DNA of 64,000 bases from Gloeobacter kilaueensis JS1 (GCF_000484535.1 NC_022600.1:3224001-3288000); one strand, 5' to 3'; counted from the first letter of the stretch, positions 24,920-34,813 are shown. Notes: a model not told the origin generated them from the sequence alone. Translations and numbers: made by a program.

Positions 24920-26281
24920 TTAGACAGAAGCCGGGACGCGCCCGCAAACGCGCCGGGTTCCAGGCATCAGGTACAGGCCATCCGGCGGGGCAAGGGTCAC
25001 TCCTCGCCGCACCGGCAATAGCGGGCGCGGGTGAACCAGGTGCATCTCCAGCTGGCTGAGAAACGTCGCGAGCACCAGCTTCATCTCGTAGAGGGCAAAG
25101 GCCATGCCGATGCAGCGCCGGTTGCCGCCCCCGAAGGGCAAATATTCGTAAGGCGAAAAAGTGCGCTCCAAAAACCGCTCGGGCCGGAAGCGATCCGACT
25201 CGGGGTAAATGTCGCTGCGGTGGTGCGTCAGGTAGATAGCGGCAGTCAACCGCTCCCCAGTCGTATATTCGTGCCCCAGGATCCGGACAGGTTTGCGCAC
25301 GACGCGGGGCGATGTGATGAGGGCCACCGGATAGATGCGCAGAGTCTCAGAGCAGACGGCATTCAGGTAAGGGAGGCGGGCCACCGCCTCCGGATCGAAG
25401 TCGGTCCCGAGCCCGTCGAGTTCGGCGCGCAACCGCTGGTACACCTCCGGCAGGTAGTGAATCCAGTAGAGCGCCCAGACCAGAGAGGTCGCAGTCGTCT
25501 CGTGACCGGCCACCAGCAGCGTCATCAATTCGTCGCGCAGTTCGACATCGCTCATCGGCTCGCCCCGCTCGTCGCGCGCCGCCAGCAGCAAACTGAGGAT
25601 ATCGTTCGCCGCCGGGTCGGGCCTCTGCCGCCGCTCGCGAATCTCAGCATAAAGCAGCGCATCGATCTGCTCCAGGGAGCGGTTGAGCTGGCCACGGGGA
25701 CTCCAGGGACCGAGATCGTCCGGCAACAAGAGCAATAGCCCCATCAACAGTGGCGCGCTCATCGTGTCGAGCATGTTGCTCAAGATCCGGCGCAACTGCC
25801 GCAGGCGCGCACCGCCTTCCAGGCCAAAGACTGCCTGCAAGATCACCGAGAGCGAGATGCGCTGCATCGTCGAGCGAATGAGAAAGGGACTGCCCGGCTG
25901 CAGCCCGGCGATTACCTGGGATGTGAGTTGGCGGATCAGCTCGCCGTAGGAGCGCATCCGCTCGCCATGAAAAGGCGGCATCAACAGTTTTCGCTGCTGC
26001 TGGTGGCGCTCGCCGTCGAGCAACAACAGCGAATTGCTGCCCAAAGTCGGCTTGAGCGCCTGGTTGGAGGCACCGGCATCGAAGGTGCCGCTCTCGGCGC
26101 TAAAAAGCTGCTGGATCGCCTGCGGGTCGCTCAGGAGCACCAGCGGTGGAAAGACGCCGATGCGCATCGTAAACGCATCGCCAAAGCGCCCTCGGGTGGC
26201 TTCGAGGTATTCGGTGGGCCGCCCCAACCAGCGCATCAGCTGAAACGGCGACGGCGAAGCGGGACCGGCAGGCAGAGACAT
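24920..26281 (-). CDS. Cytochrome P450
   Basis: A 453-residue monooxygenase. The I-helix oxygen motif AGHETTAT lies near 245, the K-helix ExxR in ETLR near 315, and the heme-binding loop FGGGNRRCIG near 390 with its ligand Cys. Length and motifs resemble the CYP110-like P450s common in cyanobacteria, which act on fatty acids, terpenes or alkanes. No ferredoxin or terpene synthase is adjacent, so the substrate cannot be inferred. No membrane anchor. Confidence 0.95.
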   Translation of the reverse strand: MSLPAGPASPSPFQLMRWLGRPTEYLEATRGRFGDAFTMRIGVFPPLVLLSDPQAIQQLFSAESGTFDAGASNQALKPTLGSNSLLLLDGERHQQQRKLLMPPFHGERMRSYGELIRQLTSQVIAGLQPGSPFLIRSTMQRISLSVILQAVFGLEGGARLRQLRRILSNMLDTMSAPLLMGLLLLLPDDLGPWSPRGQLNRSLEQIDALLYAEIRERRQRPDPAANDILSLLLAARDERGEPMSDVELRDELMTLLVAGHETTATSLVWALYWIHYLPEVYQRLRAELDGLGTDFDPEAVARLPYLNAVCSETLRIYPVALITSPRVVRKPVRILGHEYTTGERLTAAIYLTHHRSDIYPESDRFRPERFLERTFSPYEYLPFGGGNRRCIGMAFALYEMKLVLATFLSQLEMHLVHPRPLLPVRRGVTLAPPDGLYLMPGTRRVCGRVPASV

Positions 26282-26386
26282 GGCGAGACGACCACGAGCG
26301 TACCCCCACAGGTTAGCGCGCTGCCCAGCCTATTGCCGAGTGACAAATGGCATGTACGATCAGCTCAGGACTATGACGGAGGACCG

Positions 26387-26956
26387 ATGGGCAAGCCCTG
26401 CTCACCAATCCAGCTATTGGCGATCTCCGGTAGTCTGCGGGCCGCCTCCTCAAATACGGTTCTGCTGCGGGCCATCTCCCAGCTGGCACCGCCGGGCGTC
26501 AGAGTCGAACTCTACAGCGCCCTGGGTGAGTTGCCCCACTTCAACCCCGATCTGGAGGGCAAAGAACCGCCGGTTGTGAGGGACTTCTGGTCCCGGATAC
26601 GCGGAGCCGATGGTCTGTTGATTTCAAGCCCCGAGTACGCCCACGGTGTACCGGGAGTGCTCAAGAACGCCCTCGACTGGCTGGTGAGCGGTGAAGAATT
26701 TATTGCCAAGCCCGTCGCCCTCCTCAATGCCTCGCCGCGAGCGACCCACGCCCAGGCGTCGCTGAGCGAGATCGTGACGGTGATGTCGGGGCGCATCGTC
26801 CACGAGGCGTCGATCGCCGTGCCCCTGCTCGGTAAAAATCTCGATGCAGCGGGTATTCTCGCCCACGCCGAGATCGCTATGGCCCTGCGCGGCGCGCTTA
26901 CTGCTTTTGTAGAAGTGATCGAGCGCTTTCGGACCCAGACGCAAGTTCCGCAATAA
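26387..26956 (+). CDS. NADPH-dependent FMN reductase
   Basis: A 189-residue flavodoxin-fold reductase. SGSLRAASSNTVLLRA (residues 10-25) binds the FMN phosphate, and SPEYAHGVPGVLKNALDWL (about 85-103) is the family signature. It reduces FMN or quinone-like substrates with NADPH. ATG at 26387 has an ACGGAGGA site just upstream; the long open frame from 25928 is antisense to the P450 and was not used. It is divergent from the P450 gene, and a shared role in electron supply is possible but unproven. Confidence 0.92.
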   Translation: MGKPCSPIQLLAISGSLRAASSNTVLLRAISQLAPPGVRVELYSALGELPHFNPDLEGKEPPVVRDFWSRIRGADGLLISSPEYAHGVPGVLKNALDWLVSGEEFIAKPVALLNASPRATHAQASLSEIVTVMSGRIVHEASIAVPLLGKNLDAAGILAHAEIAMALRGALTAFVEVIERFRTQTQVPQ

Positions 26957-26983
26957 AAAACTCCCGCGCTTTGGGCGCGGGAG
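26955..26983 (-). terminator. Rho-independent terminator for the small membrane-protein gene
   Basis: An 8-bp GC stem CTCCCGCG/CGCGGGAG (26961-26983) precedes a run of six T on the minus strand. It lies 80 bp beyond the 27063 stop and may also serve the flavin reductase transcript. Confidence 0.85.
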
Positions 26984-27062
26984 GGAGGGACGAGAGTCAG
27001 GAGGAGTGGAGGATGGCCTGGGGGGAAGAAAGATTGCTCAGCCAGACAGACTGGAGCGCACC

Positions 27063-27278
27063 TCAGGCCAGTTCTGCTCCCTGGGTCCAGACCCAGCAAC
27101 CCAACAGGCCAGTGGCAGCGAGCAGCAGCAGTGGCAGCGCACCGGTGGCGAAGATGGGCATCTGACCGGTGGTGGCGGCGTAGAAGAGCGTAAAGCAGGC
27201 CACCAGGGGGACGATGATACCGGTGGCGACTCCGAGAATTTGAAGGGCGTAGAGGCGGTTGCGGCAGTGGCTGGTCAT
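27063..27278 (-). CDS. Small two-helix membrane protein
   Basis: A 71-residue protein with two hydrophobic segments: YALQILGVATGIIVPLVACF (about 10-30) and PIFATGALPLLLLAATGLLGC (about 41-61). A basic start (MTSHCRNRL) suggests the N-terminus is cytoplasmic. I know of no family match. The well-formed terminator downstream supports expression. Confidence 0.6.
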   Translation of the reverse strand: MTSHCRNRLYALQILGVATGIIVPLVACFTLFYAATTGQMPIFATGALPLLLLAATGLLGCWVWTQGAELA

Positions 27279-27409
27279 CTGAGGTGCTCCATGTCTGGCT
27301 CGATGTCTTTATCATCTTTTGGAGCGGCATTCGCCGGGATGATGTGCGGAGCATTCTCAGCTGCGATCAAGCGCAATGCTCCTCGCGAGCAGACGTATCG
27401 GCAACAGCG

Positions 27410-29068
27410 CTAAGGAGTCGTGCGCCGCAAGATGAGCACCTGCGAGGCACCAACCGGCAGCCAGCGCTCGAACGGATAGCGCTCGTAGAGTGCGTACCCG
27501 GCGATTGGGCCAAAGGCCACGGTGTAGTCGTCGCGGTCCACCCACCACCAGCTTTTGCCCGGCGTAGCCTTGTAGCGCGGGTCGTAGTTGTACCAGCCGT
27601 TGAACTCGAAGCCGCCGTCGGTGTTGGCAGGGGTGAGGCGGCCTGCAGCCATGCCGGCGCGCAACGCCTGCCAGCGCACCCGGTTCCAGGCCAGGTAGTC
27701 GTGGACGGCGGCGGTGGAGAAGACCCCGTAGGCCGTGCTCAGGACCAGACAGAGCGCAAGAAGTATGCCGTCCTGTTTGAGCGAGACAGTGGCCGGTTGG
27801 GCGAGGGCGAGCACGATGAGGAGCGGCAGGAAAAAAAGAAAGTAGCGGTCGTAGGAAGCTGTCCGCGTCGCGATGAGCAAAAAGTAGGCGAGGCTGCCGG
27901 TGAGGGCGAATACAGCCGTCCAGGCTCTGGGCCGCCGTTCGATGGCCAGGAGCGAAAAATAGGCGATGAGCGCCGCCCCAAAAATGCCCACGACCGTAAC
28001 GCCGACCCAAAAGAGCACGGGTCCTTTGGGCATGTGTGGCAGCCAGAGGGTAAAGGTGTCCTTGAGAATCGGAAAACCGATACCAAAATCGAAGAGCACG
28101 CCCCCGAAGATATAAGGAATCAATCCGTCCGGCAGCAGCGGGCGGCCCGCCGCAACGACGGCAAACAGGGCGAGGGCAATGAGACTGCTGCCGCCGCCAT
28201 AGAGCAGGCGCTGACGCAAGGGCAGTTCCCGCCAGCTCGCCCACGCCGGTATGAGCAGCCAGGGAAACAAAAAAAGGCCCGAGTAGAGAGCCGCCTGGGC
28301 CAGGGAGCGGGCGACGTGCGCCAGGCTGTCAGCTCGAAAGTAGCCTCTTACCAGTTCTCCCGCCTGCTCGCTGTACATCTGGGGCAACCGACCACTCGCA
28401 CTCAACCAGCCCTGATAGAACCCCAGGCACAGGAGTACGACGGCGAGCGGCACCAGGGCTTTGATGCATCGGCGTGGCCGCAGGCCATAGTGGGTAACAT
28501 ACGCCAGGCAAAAGGCAAAAGGCAGCACCAGGGCAAACTGGCGGGTCAGGGTGGCAGCGCAGGCAAAGAGGGTGCCGAGGGCCATCTCGCCGTTCGTGTC
28601 CCGGCGGAGGCCCCGCAACAAAAAGACGATCGCCAGGACACAGAAGGTATAAAACGGCACGTCCGTCATGAAGGTGTAGGCAAGATTGAGATAGGCCGGG
28701 TTAAAGAGCACCACCAGAGCGGCGATCAGCGCCACCGGCCAGCTTGCATACATGTCCCGAGCAAGTGCGTAGGTGGCAATCACTCCAATCCAACCCAGCA
28801 CCAGCGTCGAGAAGCGCAGCGCGTCGAAGGAAAAACCGGCGGGCAGGCAAAAAAGTGCCCCCCAGAGGCTCTGGGCAACCTGGCTTGCCGGAGCCCAGTC
28901 CGTCAGCCGAAAGTCGCCAGCGAGAATAGATTGTACAGCTTTTCCATAAGCCCAATCGTCGTTGAGCGGAAAGTTGCCGAGCGGGTTGATAGCAAAAACG
29001 ACGAACAGCCAGAGGAGTGTGAGCAGACCTCCAGCGATCGGATCGGTACGATTGAACTTTTCACTCAT
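27410..29068 (-). CDS. Membrane glycosyltransferase, family 39 (PMT/ArnT-like)
   Basis: A 552-residue polytopic protein with about 11-12 hydrophobic segments. The first loop contains LNDDWAYGKAV, with the paired acids expected of GT-C transferases. The segment FNPAYLNLAYTFMTDVPFY corresponds to the conserved second acidic loop. GT39-type enzymes move a sugar from a polyprenyl-phosphate donor to protein or lipid outside the cytoplasmic membrane. Length fits. The next upstream gene is divergent; no donor-synthesis gene is adjacent. Confidence 0.85.
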   Translation of the reverse strand: MSEKFNRTDPIAGGLLTLLWLFVVFAINPLGNFPLNDDWAYGKAVQSILAGDFRLTDWAPASQVAQSLWGALFCLPAGFSFDALRFSTLVLGWIGVIATYALARDMYASWPVALIAALVVLFNPAYLNLAYTFMTDVPFYTFCVLAIVFLLRGLRRDTNGEMALGTLFACAATLTRQFALVLPFAFCLAYVTHYGLRPRRCIKALVPLAVVLLCLGFYQGWLSASGRLPQMYSEQAGELVRGYFRADSLAHVARSLAQAALYSGLFLFPWLLIPAWASWRELPLRQRLLYGGGSSLIALALFAVVAAGRPLLPDGLIPYIFGGVLFDFGIGFPILKDTFTLWLPHMPKGPVLFWVGVTVVGIFGAALIAYFSLLAIERRPRAWTAVFALTGSLAYFLLIATRTASYDRYFLFFLPLLIVLALAQPATVSLKQDGILLALCLVLSTAYGVFSTAAVHDYLAWNRVRWQALRAGMAAGRLTPANTDGGFEFNGWYNYDPRYKATPGKSWWWVDRDDYTVAFGPIAGYALYERYPFERWLPVGASQVLILRRTTP

Positions 29069-29299
29069 CGGCAGATCCTTGCCGCTGCGGGCCTTTCAAT
29101 TCGTCTGTATGGGGGAGCTACTGCCAGAGAGCTACAGCGAAAAAAATGCTATGAAGCTCTTGCAATAAGCTTTTTAAGCCCAGAAATGGGAGGTTTCATC
29201 TCTGCGGGGGAAGCAGGGCGGGAGGGGAATGTTCATAATTTAGCTGAGAGCAACCCCCCAGTCATTTTTCACCAGTGATTATCCGATCCAGGTGAGACT

Positions 29300-30775
29300 A
29301 TGCTATCAATTACATCTGTCTCCGGGGCAGAGATTGCTATCGATCGCGCACCCGTCTTTGTTCTCGGAGCTGGTCCTGCCGGGCTTGCTTGCGCCTATAC
29401 TCTGAGCAAGCTCGGTCTGCCCGTGGTCGTCGTCGAGCGCGACGATCAGGTGGGTGGATTGGCAAGAAGTATTGTGCATAAGGGCTTTATCCTCGACTAT
29501 GGTCCCCATCGCTTCTTCACCAAGCTCGCTCCCGTTCTCGACCTGTGGAACGAAGTTTTGGGCGATGAGCAGGTGACCGTCAACCGCCTGACGCGCATCT
29601 ACTACGGTGACAGGTACTTTTCTTATCCGCTCAAAGCCTTCGAGGCGCTCTTTATGCTGGGACTGATTGAGAGTAGCCGCATCGTGCTCTCCTACGCAAC
29701 GGCGCAGCTATTTCCCAATCCAGCGCCGCGCAACTTTGCTGAGTGGGTGACGGGCCGCTTTGGCAGACGGCTCTTTGAAATCTTCTTCGAGGGTTATACC
29801 GAAAAACTCTGGGGCATTCCCTGCACTGAAATTTCAGCCGAATGGGCCGCCCAGCGCATCAAGGGATTATCGCTTCTGGCGGCGGTGCGCGGTGCCCTCT
29901 TTGGCAACAGCGGTCGGGTCAAAAGCCTCATCGACCAGTTTCAATTTCCCCGCCTGGGCTCCGGCCAGTTGTACGAGCGAATGGCGACTGCGCTGCGGGA
30001 ACAGGGCCAGAGCCTGCTGCTCAATACCGAGGTGGTGGGCCTTACCCACGCCGGGGGACGGGTGAACGCTGTTCGCCTCAAAGACCGCACAAGTGGCAGG
30101 GAGTATCGCGCTGAGTGCTCCGCCGTCGTCTCCTCGATTCCGCTGACCCGGCTTGTCGAGCAATTAGAACCCACTGCTCCAGAAGCGGTCCTGGCGGCGG
30201 CCCGTTCGCTGCGCTTTCGCAACACGGTGCTGGTGTACCTATTTGTCGAAAGCCACGCACTGTTCCCGGACAACTGGCTCTACATCAACGATCCGACGGT
30301 GGCGCTGGGCCGGGTGACCAACTTTGCCAACTGGTCGCCTGCGATGCTGCCCGAGAACGGAACCTGTACACCCCTCTGCTGCGAGTACTGGTGCCAGTTC
30401 GACGGTCCCTGGACGATGGGCGACGCTGCGCTTGTCGAGCGAGCCGAGCAGGATCTGCGCCGCATCCGGCTTTTAGACCAGCAAAAAGTCATAGAGGGCT
30501 TCGTCGTCCGTCTGCCGCGCACCTATCCGATCTACGCTGGTAACTACGAGCAGGCGCTCAGCACCCTGCGCGCTCACCTGCAGCAGTTCAGCAACCTGCA
30601 GGTGGTGGGCCGCTACGGTGCCTTCAAATACAACAACCAGGACCACAGCCTGCTGATGGGCATCCTGGCAGCGCGAAACGTTCTGCAGCCCGGCCAGCAC
30701 AATCTGTGGGCCGTCAACTCCGACAGCGAGTACCACGAGGAGGTCAAAGTCGCAGCAGCTTCCGCTGTCCGCTAG
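29300..30775 (+). CDS. FAD-dependent NAD(P)-binding oxidoreductase (UDP-galactopyranose mutase/amine-oxidase-like)
   Basis: A 491-residue flavoprotein. The Rossmann fingerprint VFVLGAGPAGLACAYTLSKLG (about 18-38) is followed by ERDDQVGGLARS and DYGPHRFFTK, typical of the amine-oxidase/UDP-galactopyranose-mutase superfamily. Later segments YTEKLWGIPCTEISAEWAAQRI and KYNNQDHSLLMGILAARN fit proteins that act on sugar nucleotides in cell-surface glycan synthesis. It is divergent from the glycosyltransferase gene, which fits such a role, but its exact substrate is not shown by the sequence. Confidence 0.85.
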   Translation: MLSITSVSGAEIAIDRAPVFVLGAGPAGLACAYTLSKLGLPVVVVERDDQVGGLARSIVHKGFILDYGPHRFFTKLAPVLDLWNEVLGDEQVTVNRLTRIYYGDRYFSYPLKAFEALFMLGLIESSRIVLSYATAQLFPNPAPRNFAEWVTGRFGRRLFEIFFEGYTEKLWGIPCTEISAEWAAQRIKGLSLLAAVRGALFGNSGRVKSLIDQFQFPRLGSGQLYERMATALREQGQSLLLNTEVVGLTHAGGRVNAVRLKDRTSGREYRAECSAVVSSIPLTRLVEQLEPTAPEAVLAAARSLRFRNTVLVYLFVESHALFPDNWLYINDPTVALGRVTNFANWSPAMLPENGTCTPLCCEYWCQFDGPWTMGDAALVERAEQDLRRIRLLDQQKVIEGFVVRLPRTYPIYAGNYEQALSTLRAHLQQFSNLQVVGRYGAFKYNNQDHSLLMGILAARNVLQPGQHNLWAVNSDSEYHEEVKVAAASAVR

Positions 30776-30778
30776 TGA

Positions 30779-32470
30779 TCAAGGCCGAACCGTATTGCGA
30801 GCTTTTCGCAGTGCCTCGTCGAGCAGTTTGCGAATCTGGGGATTGTCGAGGGAGGTGATCGAGCTGAACTGGTAGGGCGGCTGGCTGAGGGAGCCCACAT
30901 AACCCTGTTGCAGAAACGGGGCGTAGGACGGCTCACCTGCCAGCTGCGTCTTGAAAAAAGCAACGGTGACCGCCCGAAGGGCAGTGAAGTAGCTTGCAGG
31001 ATCCGGGCCGACGAATTCTTTGGGAATAGGCAGTACCGAGGCGGTTTGCCCAGGGTCGATGGTCGGTGTGAAGTGGGTGGCGTTGCGGGCCAGCACGAGA
31101 TATTTTTGCGGGACTTTCAAGAAGCTGAAGGGCAAAAATTGCTCCAGCTCTGGCCGGGCAAAGGCATCCTTGTTGGCTGAGACCATGAGTGTCGGCACGG
31201 CGACGCGGCCCATTCCCGGTCTGCCAAAGACAGCGGCCCCGATCGGATTGATCGCAAACACAGCTTTGATGCGCTCGTCGCGAAATTCGGTCGGGGCGGT
31301 GGCTGGTAACAGCAAGGTACCGCATTCGAGCAGCAAAGCAGAGTTGACCAGTTCCACCAGCCGGTCTCTGTTGTCGCAGACCGAATGCACCGTGTCGTAG
31401 TCGATAGTGGCTCCTCCCACAGTCAGAGCGGTGTAACCACCCATCGAATGACCGACAATGCCGCTCTGGGAGGCGTTCAGTCGCCCCTGCCAGGCAGGGT
31501 CCGTCCGGGAGAGCCGCTCCAGTTTATCGAGAAGCGCTGAGATGTACTGGGGGCGGGCGATGAATTCACCGGGACCGCCGCTACCGCTCACGCCGCTGAA
31601 GAGTTCGGCGGCGCGCTTTTTGTCGGATCCGGGGTGATCGAGGGCCGCTACGGCGAAACCCCAGGAAGCCAGGTGCTGAGCCAGCCAGCCGAAGGTCCGG
31701 CGATCCGAGGCGACGCCGTGGGAGATGACGATAAGGGGGGCAGGGCGAGCAGTGCCCACCGGTAGATAGACATCCGCTGTGATCTGGGCGGTTGATGCGA
31801 GGCGCAGCCAGTCCTCCGCCTGGGCATAGCGGGGGTTGTTGAAGGACAGGGTGCGCACCTCGGTGCGAAAAGGACCAGTCTGGCGCGGGTCCGCCGTACC
31901 TGCAGCCGGTGGCTCGGCAACAGTGTCAGCCTCCGCCTGCTTTTCGACGGCGCTGAAGGTGACTTCGCCCAGGTCGAACAGACTGGCCACCTCCCTGCCC
32001 ACCTGCTCGCCGGAGGAGACATCGACCTTGAGGGTCGTGAGCGGATAGCTCTGTAAAAAACTGAGCAGCGTCAGGCCGCCGGGGGAACCCGCCCCCAGCA
32101 ACAGCGCGGCGCGCAGGGCATGAAAGCTGCTGTTGCCTGCCTCGGTAGGCAACAGGCTGCCCAACCGTTGCAGGACGCGCTCGCCCACCGGCGAGTAGGT
32201 GATTCGAGAAACCAGCGCCAGATTGACAGGCAGGGGGGTAATGAGGACGTTTCGCAGGCTGGCGAGATCCCCCGACCCTGCCAGATTGATTAGATAGGCG
32301 AGCTTGTCGCTCACCTTGCCGGTCTGCACGTAGCTGTCGAGGTCTGCTACCGGTAGCGACAGGCCAAAAGGACCGTAATTAAATAGCAGACTCTCTGCTG
32401 AGCGGGCCGGACCAGCCAGGGTTACCAGCGCGGCAAAAACCAACAGCCATCTTCCTGCCACTCGGAGCAT
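30779..32470 (-). CDS. Secreted alpha/beta-hydrolase with N-terminal DUF1400
   Basis: A 563-residue exported protein. The signal peptide is LRVAGRWLLVFAALVTLAGPARS, then AES. DUF1400, a cyanobacteria-rich domain, occupies about 25-140 (LLFNYGPFGLSLPVADLDSYVQTGK). The hydrolase domain (about 200-540) has PAPLIVISHGVASDR and nucleophile elbow GHSMGGYTAL. ATG at 32470 has GGAGAAAA upstream. Similar proteins are annotated as platelet-activating-factor acetylhydrolase-like or plasmid-type lipases. Probably periplasmic ester hydrolysis. Confidence 0.88.
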   Translation of the reverse strand: MLRVAGRWLLVFAALVTLAGPARSAESLLFNYGPFGLSLPVADLDSYVQTGKVSDKLAYLINLAGSGDLASLRNVLITPLPVNLALVSRITYSPVGERVLQRLGSLLPTEAGNSSFHALRAALLLGAGSPGGLTLLSFLQSYPLTTLKVDVSSGEQVGREVASLFDLGEVTFSAVEKQAEADTVAEPPAAGTADPRQTGPFRTEVRTLSFNNPRYAQAEDWLRLASTAQITADVYLPVGTARPAPLIVISHGVASDRRTFGWLAQHLASWGFAVAALDHPGSDKKRAAELFSGVSGSGGPGEFIARPQYISALLDKLERLSRTDPAWQGRLNASQSGIVGHSMGGYTALTVGGATIDYDTVHSVCDNRDRLVELVNSALLLECGTLLLPATAPTEFRDERIKAVFAINPIGAAVFGRPGMGRVAVPTLMVSANKDAFARPELEQFLPFSFLKVPQKYLVLARNATHFTPTIDPGQTASVLPIPKEFVGPDPASYFTALRAVTVAFFKTQLAGEPSYAPFLQQGYVGSLSQPPYQFSSITSLDNPQIRKLLDEALRKARNTVRP

Positions 32471-32645
32471 AGGATTTTCTCCTGGACCTCCGATCATTGT
32501 CCGCCTGAAATCGGCTTTGAAAACAGTGTGGCTGGCCTCTGGCCCCTGACAATCGCCCTATTCCCCAGAACAGAGAGGCAAAAACCCTAAGTTGTGTTAA
32601 GAAGAATAAAGAACGGTAACTAGAAGTGTATCTGGAGACTGTCCT

Positions 32646-32891
32646 ATGGATATTTTCGGCATCAACCTGGGTGCGCCAAAGCTTGTGGACGGCCTGAAGC
32701 TGGCCTTCGCCGCCGAGCTTGGCATCGCCACCCTTTCGGAGCTGACGATCGGTGCTCTCGGCCTTGACAAGAACATTCTCACCCGCCCGCTGGTCGATAT
32801 TCAGCGGCTGAACGCAGCGGCACAGACGCTGCTGTGGGGGGCGCTCATCTACCAGCTTGAGCAGCCTGTGCCTGCTCAGAGCGCTGAGTAG
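32646..32891 (+). CDS. Small conserved-looking protein, function unknown
   Basis: An 81-residue protein, ATG at 32646 preceded by CTGGAGA. A moderately hydrophobic helix (LKLAFAAELGIATLSELTIGAL, about 18-40) and a second (LNAAAQTLLWGALIYQL, about 55-71) could associate with a membrane. I do not recognise it. Its own promoter-like AT-rich region upstream suggests a monocistronic gene. It is not one of the small photosystem subunits whose sequence I know. Confidence 0.6.
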   Translation: MDIFGINLGAPKLVDGLKLAFAAELGIATLSELTIGALGLDKNILTRPLVDIQRLNAAAQTLLWGALIYQLEQPVPAQSAE

Positions 32892-33070
32892 CAAGAGGCC
32901 GAAGGTCTGCATACTTACTATTTTTGTAGGCGGTATGACAACTGCAGCTCTCTCCAGAGTTGGAACCTGCTAGCATGCAGATCTGCGTATCTTTGAAGAA
33001 AAGCCGAGTTGTATTGCAGGCGGCGGCACCGGCATATTGCTGGTTAGGATAGGCCCGTTGTTGCCCGTTG

Positions 33071-33763
33071 GTGGCCGTGGCAAGCAGTAGGAGGCAGCGG
33101 ACAGCCGGGCTGTGCCTGGGGGCGTGGCTATGGTGGACAGCAGTAGCGGTAGCTCTACCCCTGCAGGATCACCTGCCGCCGACGGATCTGGCGGGACGGC
33201 CCGTTAGCGCTGAGCAGCTGCGCGGGCGGATAACGGTGCTGGTGCTCGCCGGACAGGCCAACGAAGCGGAGGCCACCGCCGTCAGCGATGAAATCGTCGC
33301 TGCGATGAATGCCCAGCCCGAGCGCTATGCCTTTGTGGTCGTGATGGATCTGGCGGGCGTGCCGGAGTTTGGCCGGGGACTGAGTGTAGCCATCGTCCGC
33401 GAGCGGTTGGAGCGGGAGGATCAGCTTCTCGCTGCGCGCCTCGAACAAGGAGGGCAGACCTTCAAGCCGCCGCTGCGGCTGCAGTTGCCGGACTGGAGCG
33501 GGCAGGCCACGCGCTTCTGGCTGGCCGCAATACCGGAGGCCGGGTACGCTGTCTTTCGCGCACCGGAAGGGCACACCCGCTTTGAGCGCGACCGGCTAAG
33601 ACGCGAGCGGCAACGGTTGCGCAGCGAAGTGCAGGTATTTGTGCTCGATGAAAAGCACGAACTGAAGGCCCAGTACGTCGGACGAAGCGCCGGAGCACGG
33701 GCGATCGAGGCGATGCGCACCCTACAGCCTCACAGCCCTGCGGCTCTGGGCAATTTGCAGTAA
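33071..33763 (+). CDS. Exported thioredoxin-fold-like protein (YtfJ-like)
   Basis: A 230-residue protein with a signal-peptide-like start (TAGLCLGAWLWWTAVAVALPL). The pattern LPPTDLAGRPVSAEQLRGRITVLVLAG resembles redoxin openings. The final part VFVLDEKHELKAQYVGRSAGARAIEAM resembles the closing strand-helix of that fold. No active-site Cys is present, so redox activity is unlikely. YtfJ-type proteins share this pattern. GTG at 33071; function unknown. Confidence 0.6.
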   Translation: MAVASSRRQRTAGLCLGAWLWWTAVAVALPLQDHLPPTDLAGRPVSAEQLRGRITVLVLAGQANEAEATAVSDEIVAAMNAQPERYAFVVVMDLAGVPEFGRGLSVAIVRERLEREDQLLAARLEQGGQTFKPPLRLQLPDWSGQATRFWLAAIPEAGYAVFRAPEGHTRFERDRLRRERQRLRSEVQVFVLDEKHELKAQYVGRSAGARAIEAMRTLQPHSPAALGNLQ

Positions 33764-33772
33764 AAGCATCGC

Positions 33773-34813
33773 TTAAACCGCCACTTCGACCACTCGTGGT
33801 TCTGATATAAAGACAGCGGCGACGATCTGCTCCAGTTCATTGTGCTGGCGCACCAGGTCGCGGTAAACGGCAATCTGCCTGCGGCAGCGGGCGAGGTTGT
33901 GGGCGCACCGGCTCCCATAGGCTGCCGGATCCCACTGGAAGTAGCAGTCCTCGAAGTAGTCGATCAAGTAGCGCATCGCCAGTTCGAGGGTGATGAGCTT
34001 GATGGCAGCGATGAGACAGCCAGGATCGAGGGCGTGGAGGGCACCGGCCTCGGCGTAACCTTCGAGACTGGCTTGCAGTGCCATGAGATCGAAATGTTCG
34101 CCTGCCGTACACCAGGAGCGCAGGGCGTCGCCCAACTCGACGTAGAGGTTGTGGTACATGAACGTGTCGAGGTCCACTATCCCAACCACCGCGCCCGCCT
34201 CGTCAAAAAGAAAATTGGTGAGCTTGAGGTCGCCATGGATGATCTGGCGAGGCAGATCGGCTGGTAACAGCAGAGCCGGGATCTGCTCGATAAGAAAAAG
34301 CCACTCGAACTCTACGTGCGGATCGCTGGGGTGGGCGAATAGCTGCTGCCAGATCTGCTCGCTGGCATGAAAGTTAGGCAATTGAAACTGAAAATCGTGG
34401 TCAAAGTCAGATAAGAGGCGGTGCAGGTGACCGGCGGCCCGGCCTGCGTGTTGCAGGTAGGCAGCGCTGGGAGCACGGCGGTGCGAGCGGCCCGGCAGGC
34501 AGTTCATCACCCGCCAGGATTGCTCCTGCCAGTCGAGGTGCAGATCCCCCTGGCGCGTTCGCATAAATCGCGGAATGCCAAAGCCCTGGTTAGATAAATA
34601 GCAGCTCACCGCCTCGGCGTCCTCAGTCACCGCCTTGTCGAAGGCCGGGTGGAGGCTCTGGCAAATGTAGGCGGCGCTGTTGGTCTCAAGCTGCCAGGTC
34701 TGCTGGATCTGGCCAGTTTGCAGCCGGGTCAGTCGCTGAGGCTCTCCCAGCTGGAATGCATCTACAACAGGTTGCAGCCACGGAAGATTGTTGCTGCTGG
34801 TCATACTCCTCAT
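33773..34813 (-). CDS. Phosphotransferase enzyme family protein (APH/choline-kinase-like)
   Basis: A 346-residue kinase-fold protein. The catalytic loop is IIHGDLKLTNFLFD (about 210-223) and the metal-binding Asp lies in IVDLDTFMY (about 231). The family includes aminoglycoside kinases, homoserine kinase II and choline kinases. ATG at 34813 or 34804 is plausible; the longer frame to 34906 has no ribosome site. Sister proteins in sugar pathways are N-acetylhexosamine kinases (NahK-like), whose length fits. It converges on the gene at 33763. Confidence 0.82.
   Translation of the reverse strand: MRSMTSSNNLPWLQPVVDAFQLGEPQRLTRLQTGQIQQTWQLETNSAAYICQSLHPAFDKAVTEDAEAVSCYLSNQGFGIPRFMRTRQGDLHLDWQEQSWRVMNCLPGRSHRRAPSAAYLQHAGRAAGHLHRLLSDFDHDFQFQLPNFHASEQIWQQLFAHPSDPHVEFEWLFLIEQIPALLLPADLPRQIIHGDLKLTNFLFDEAGAVVGIVDLDTFMYHNLYVELGDALRSWCTAGEHFDLMALQASLEGYAEAGALHALDPGCLIAAIKLITLELAMRYLIDYFEDCYFQWDPAAYGSRCAHNLARCRRQIAVYRDLVRQHNELEQIVAAVFISEPRVVEVAV

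Noticed and set aside
27284-29278. Very long plus-strand open frame (664 residues)
   Set aside because: It is antisense to the glycosyltransferase, its translation is low-complexity (runs of Gln, Arg and Glu) and it has no domain pattern. It is a GC-skew shadow.
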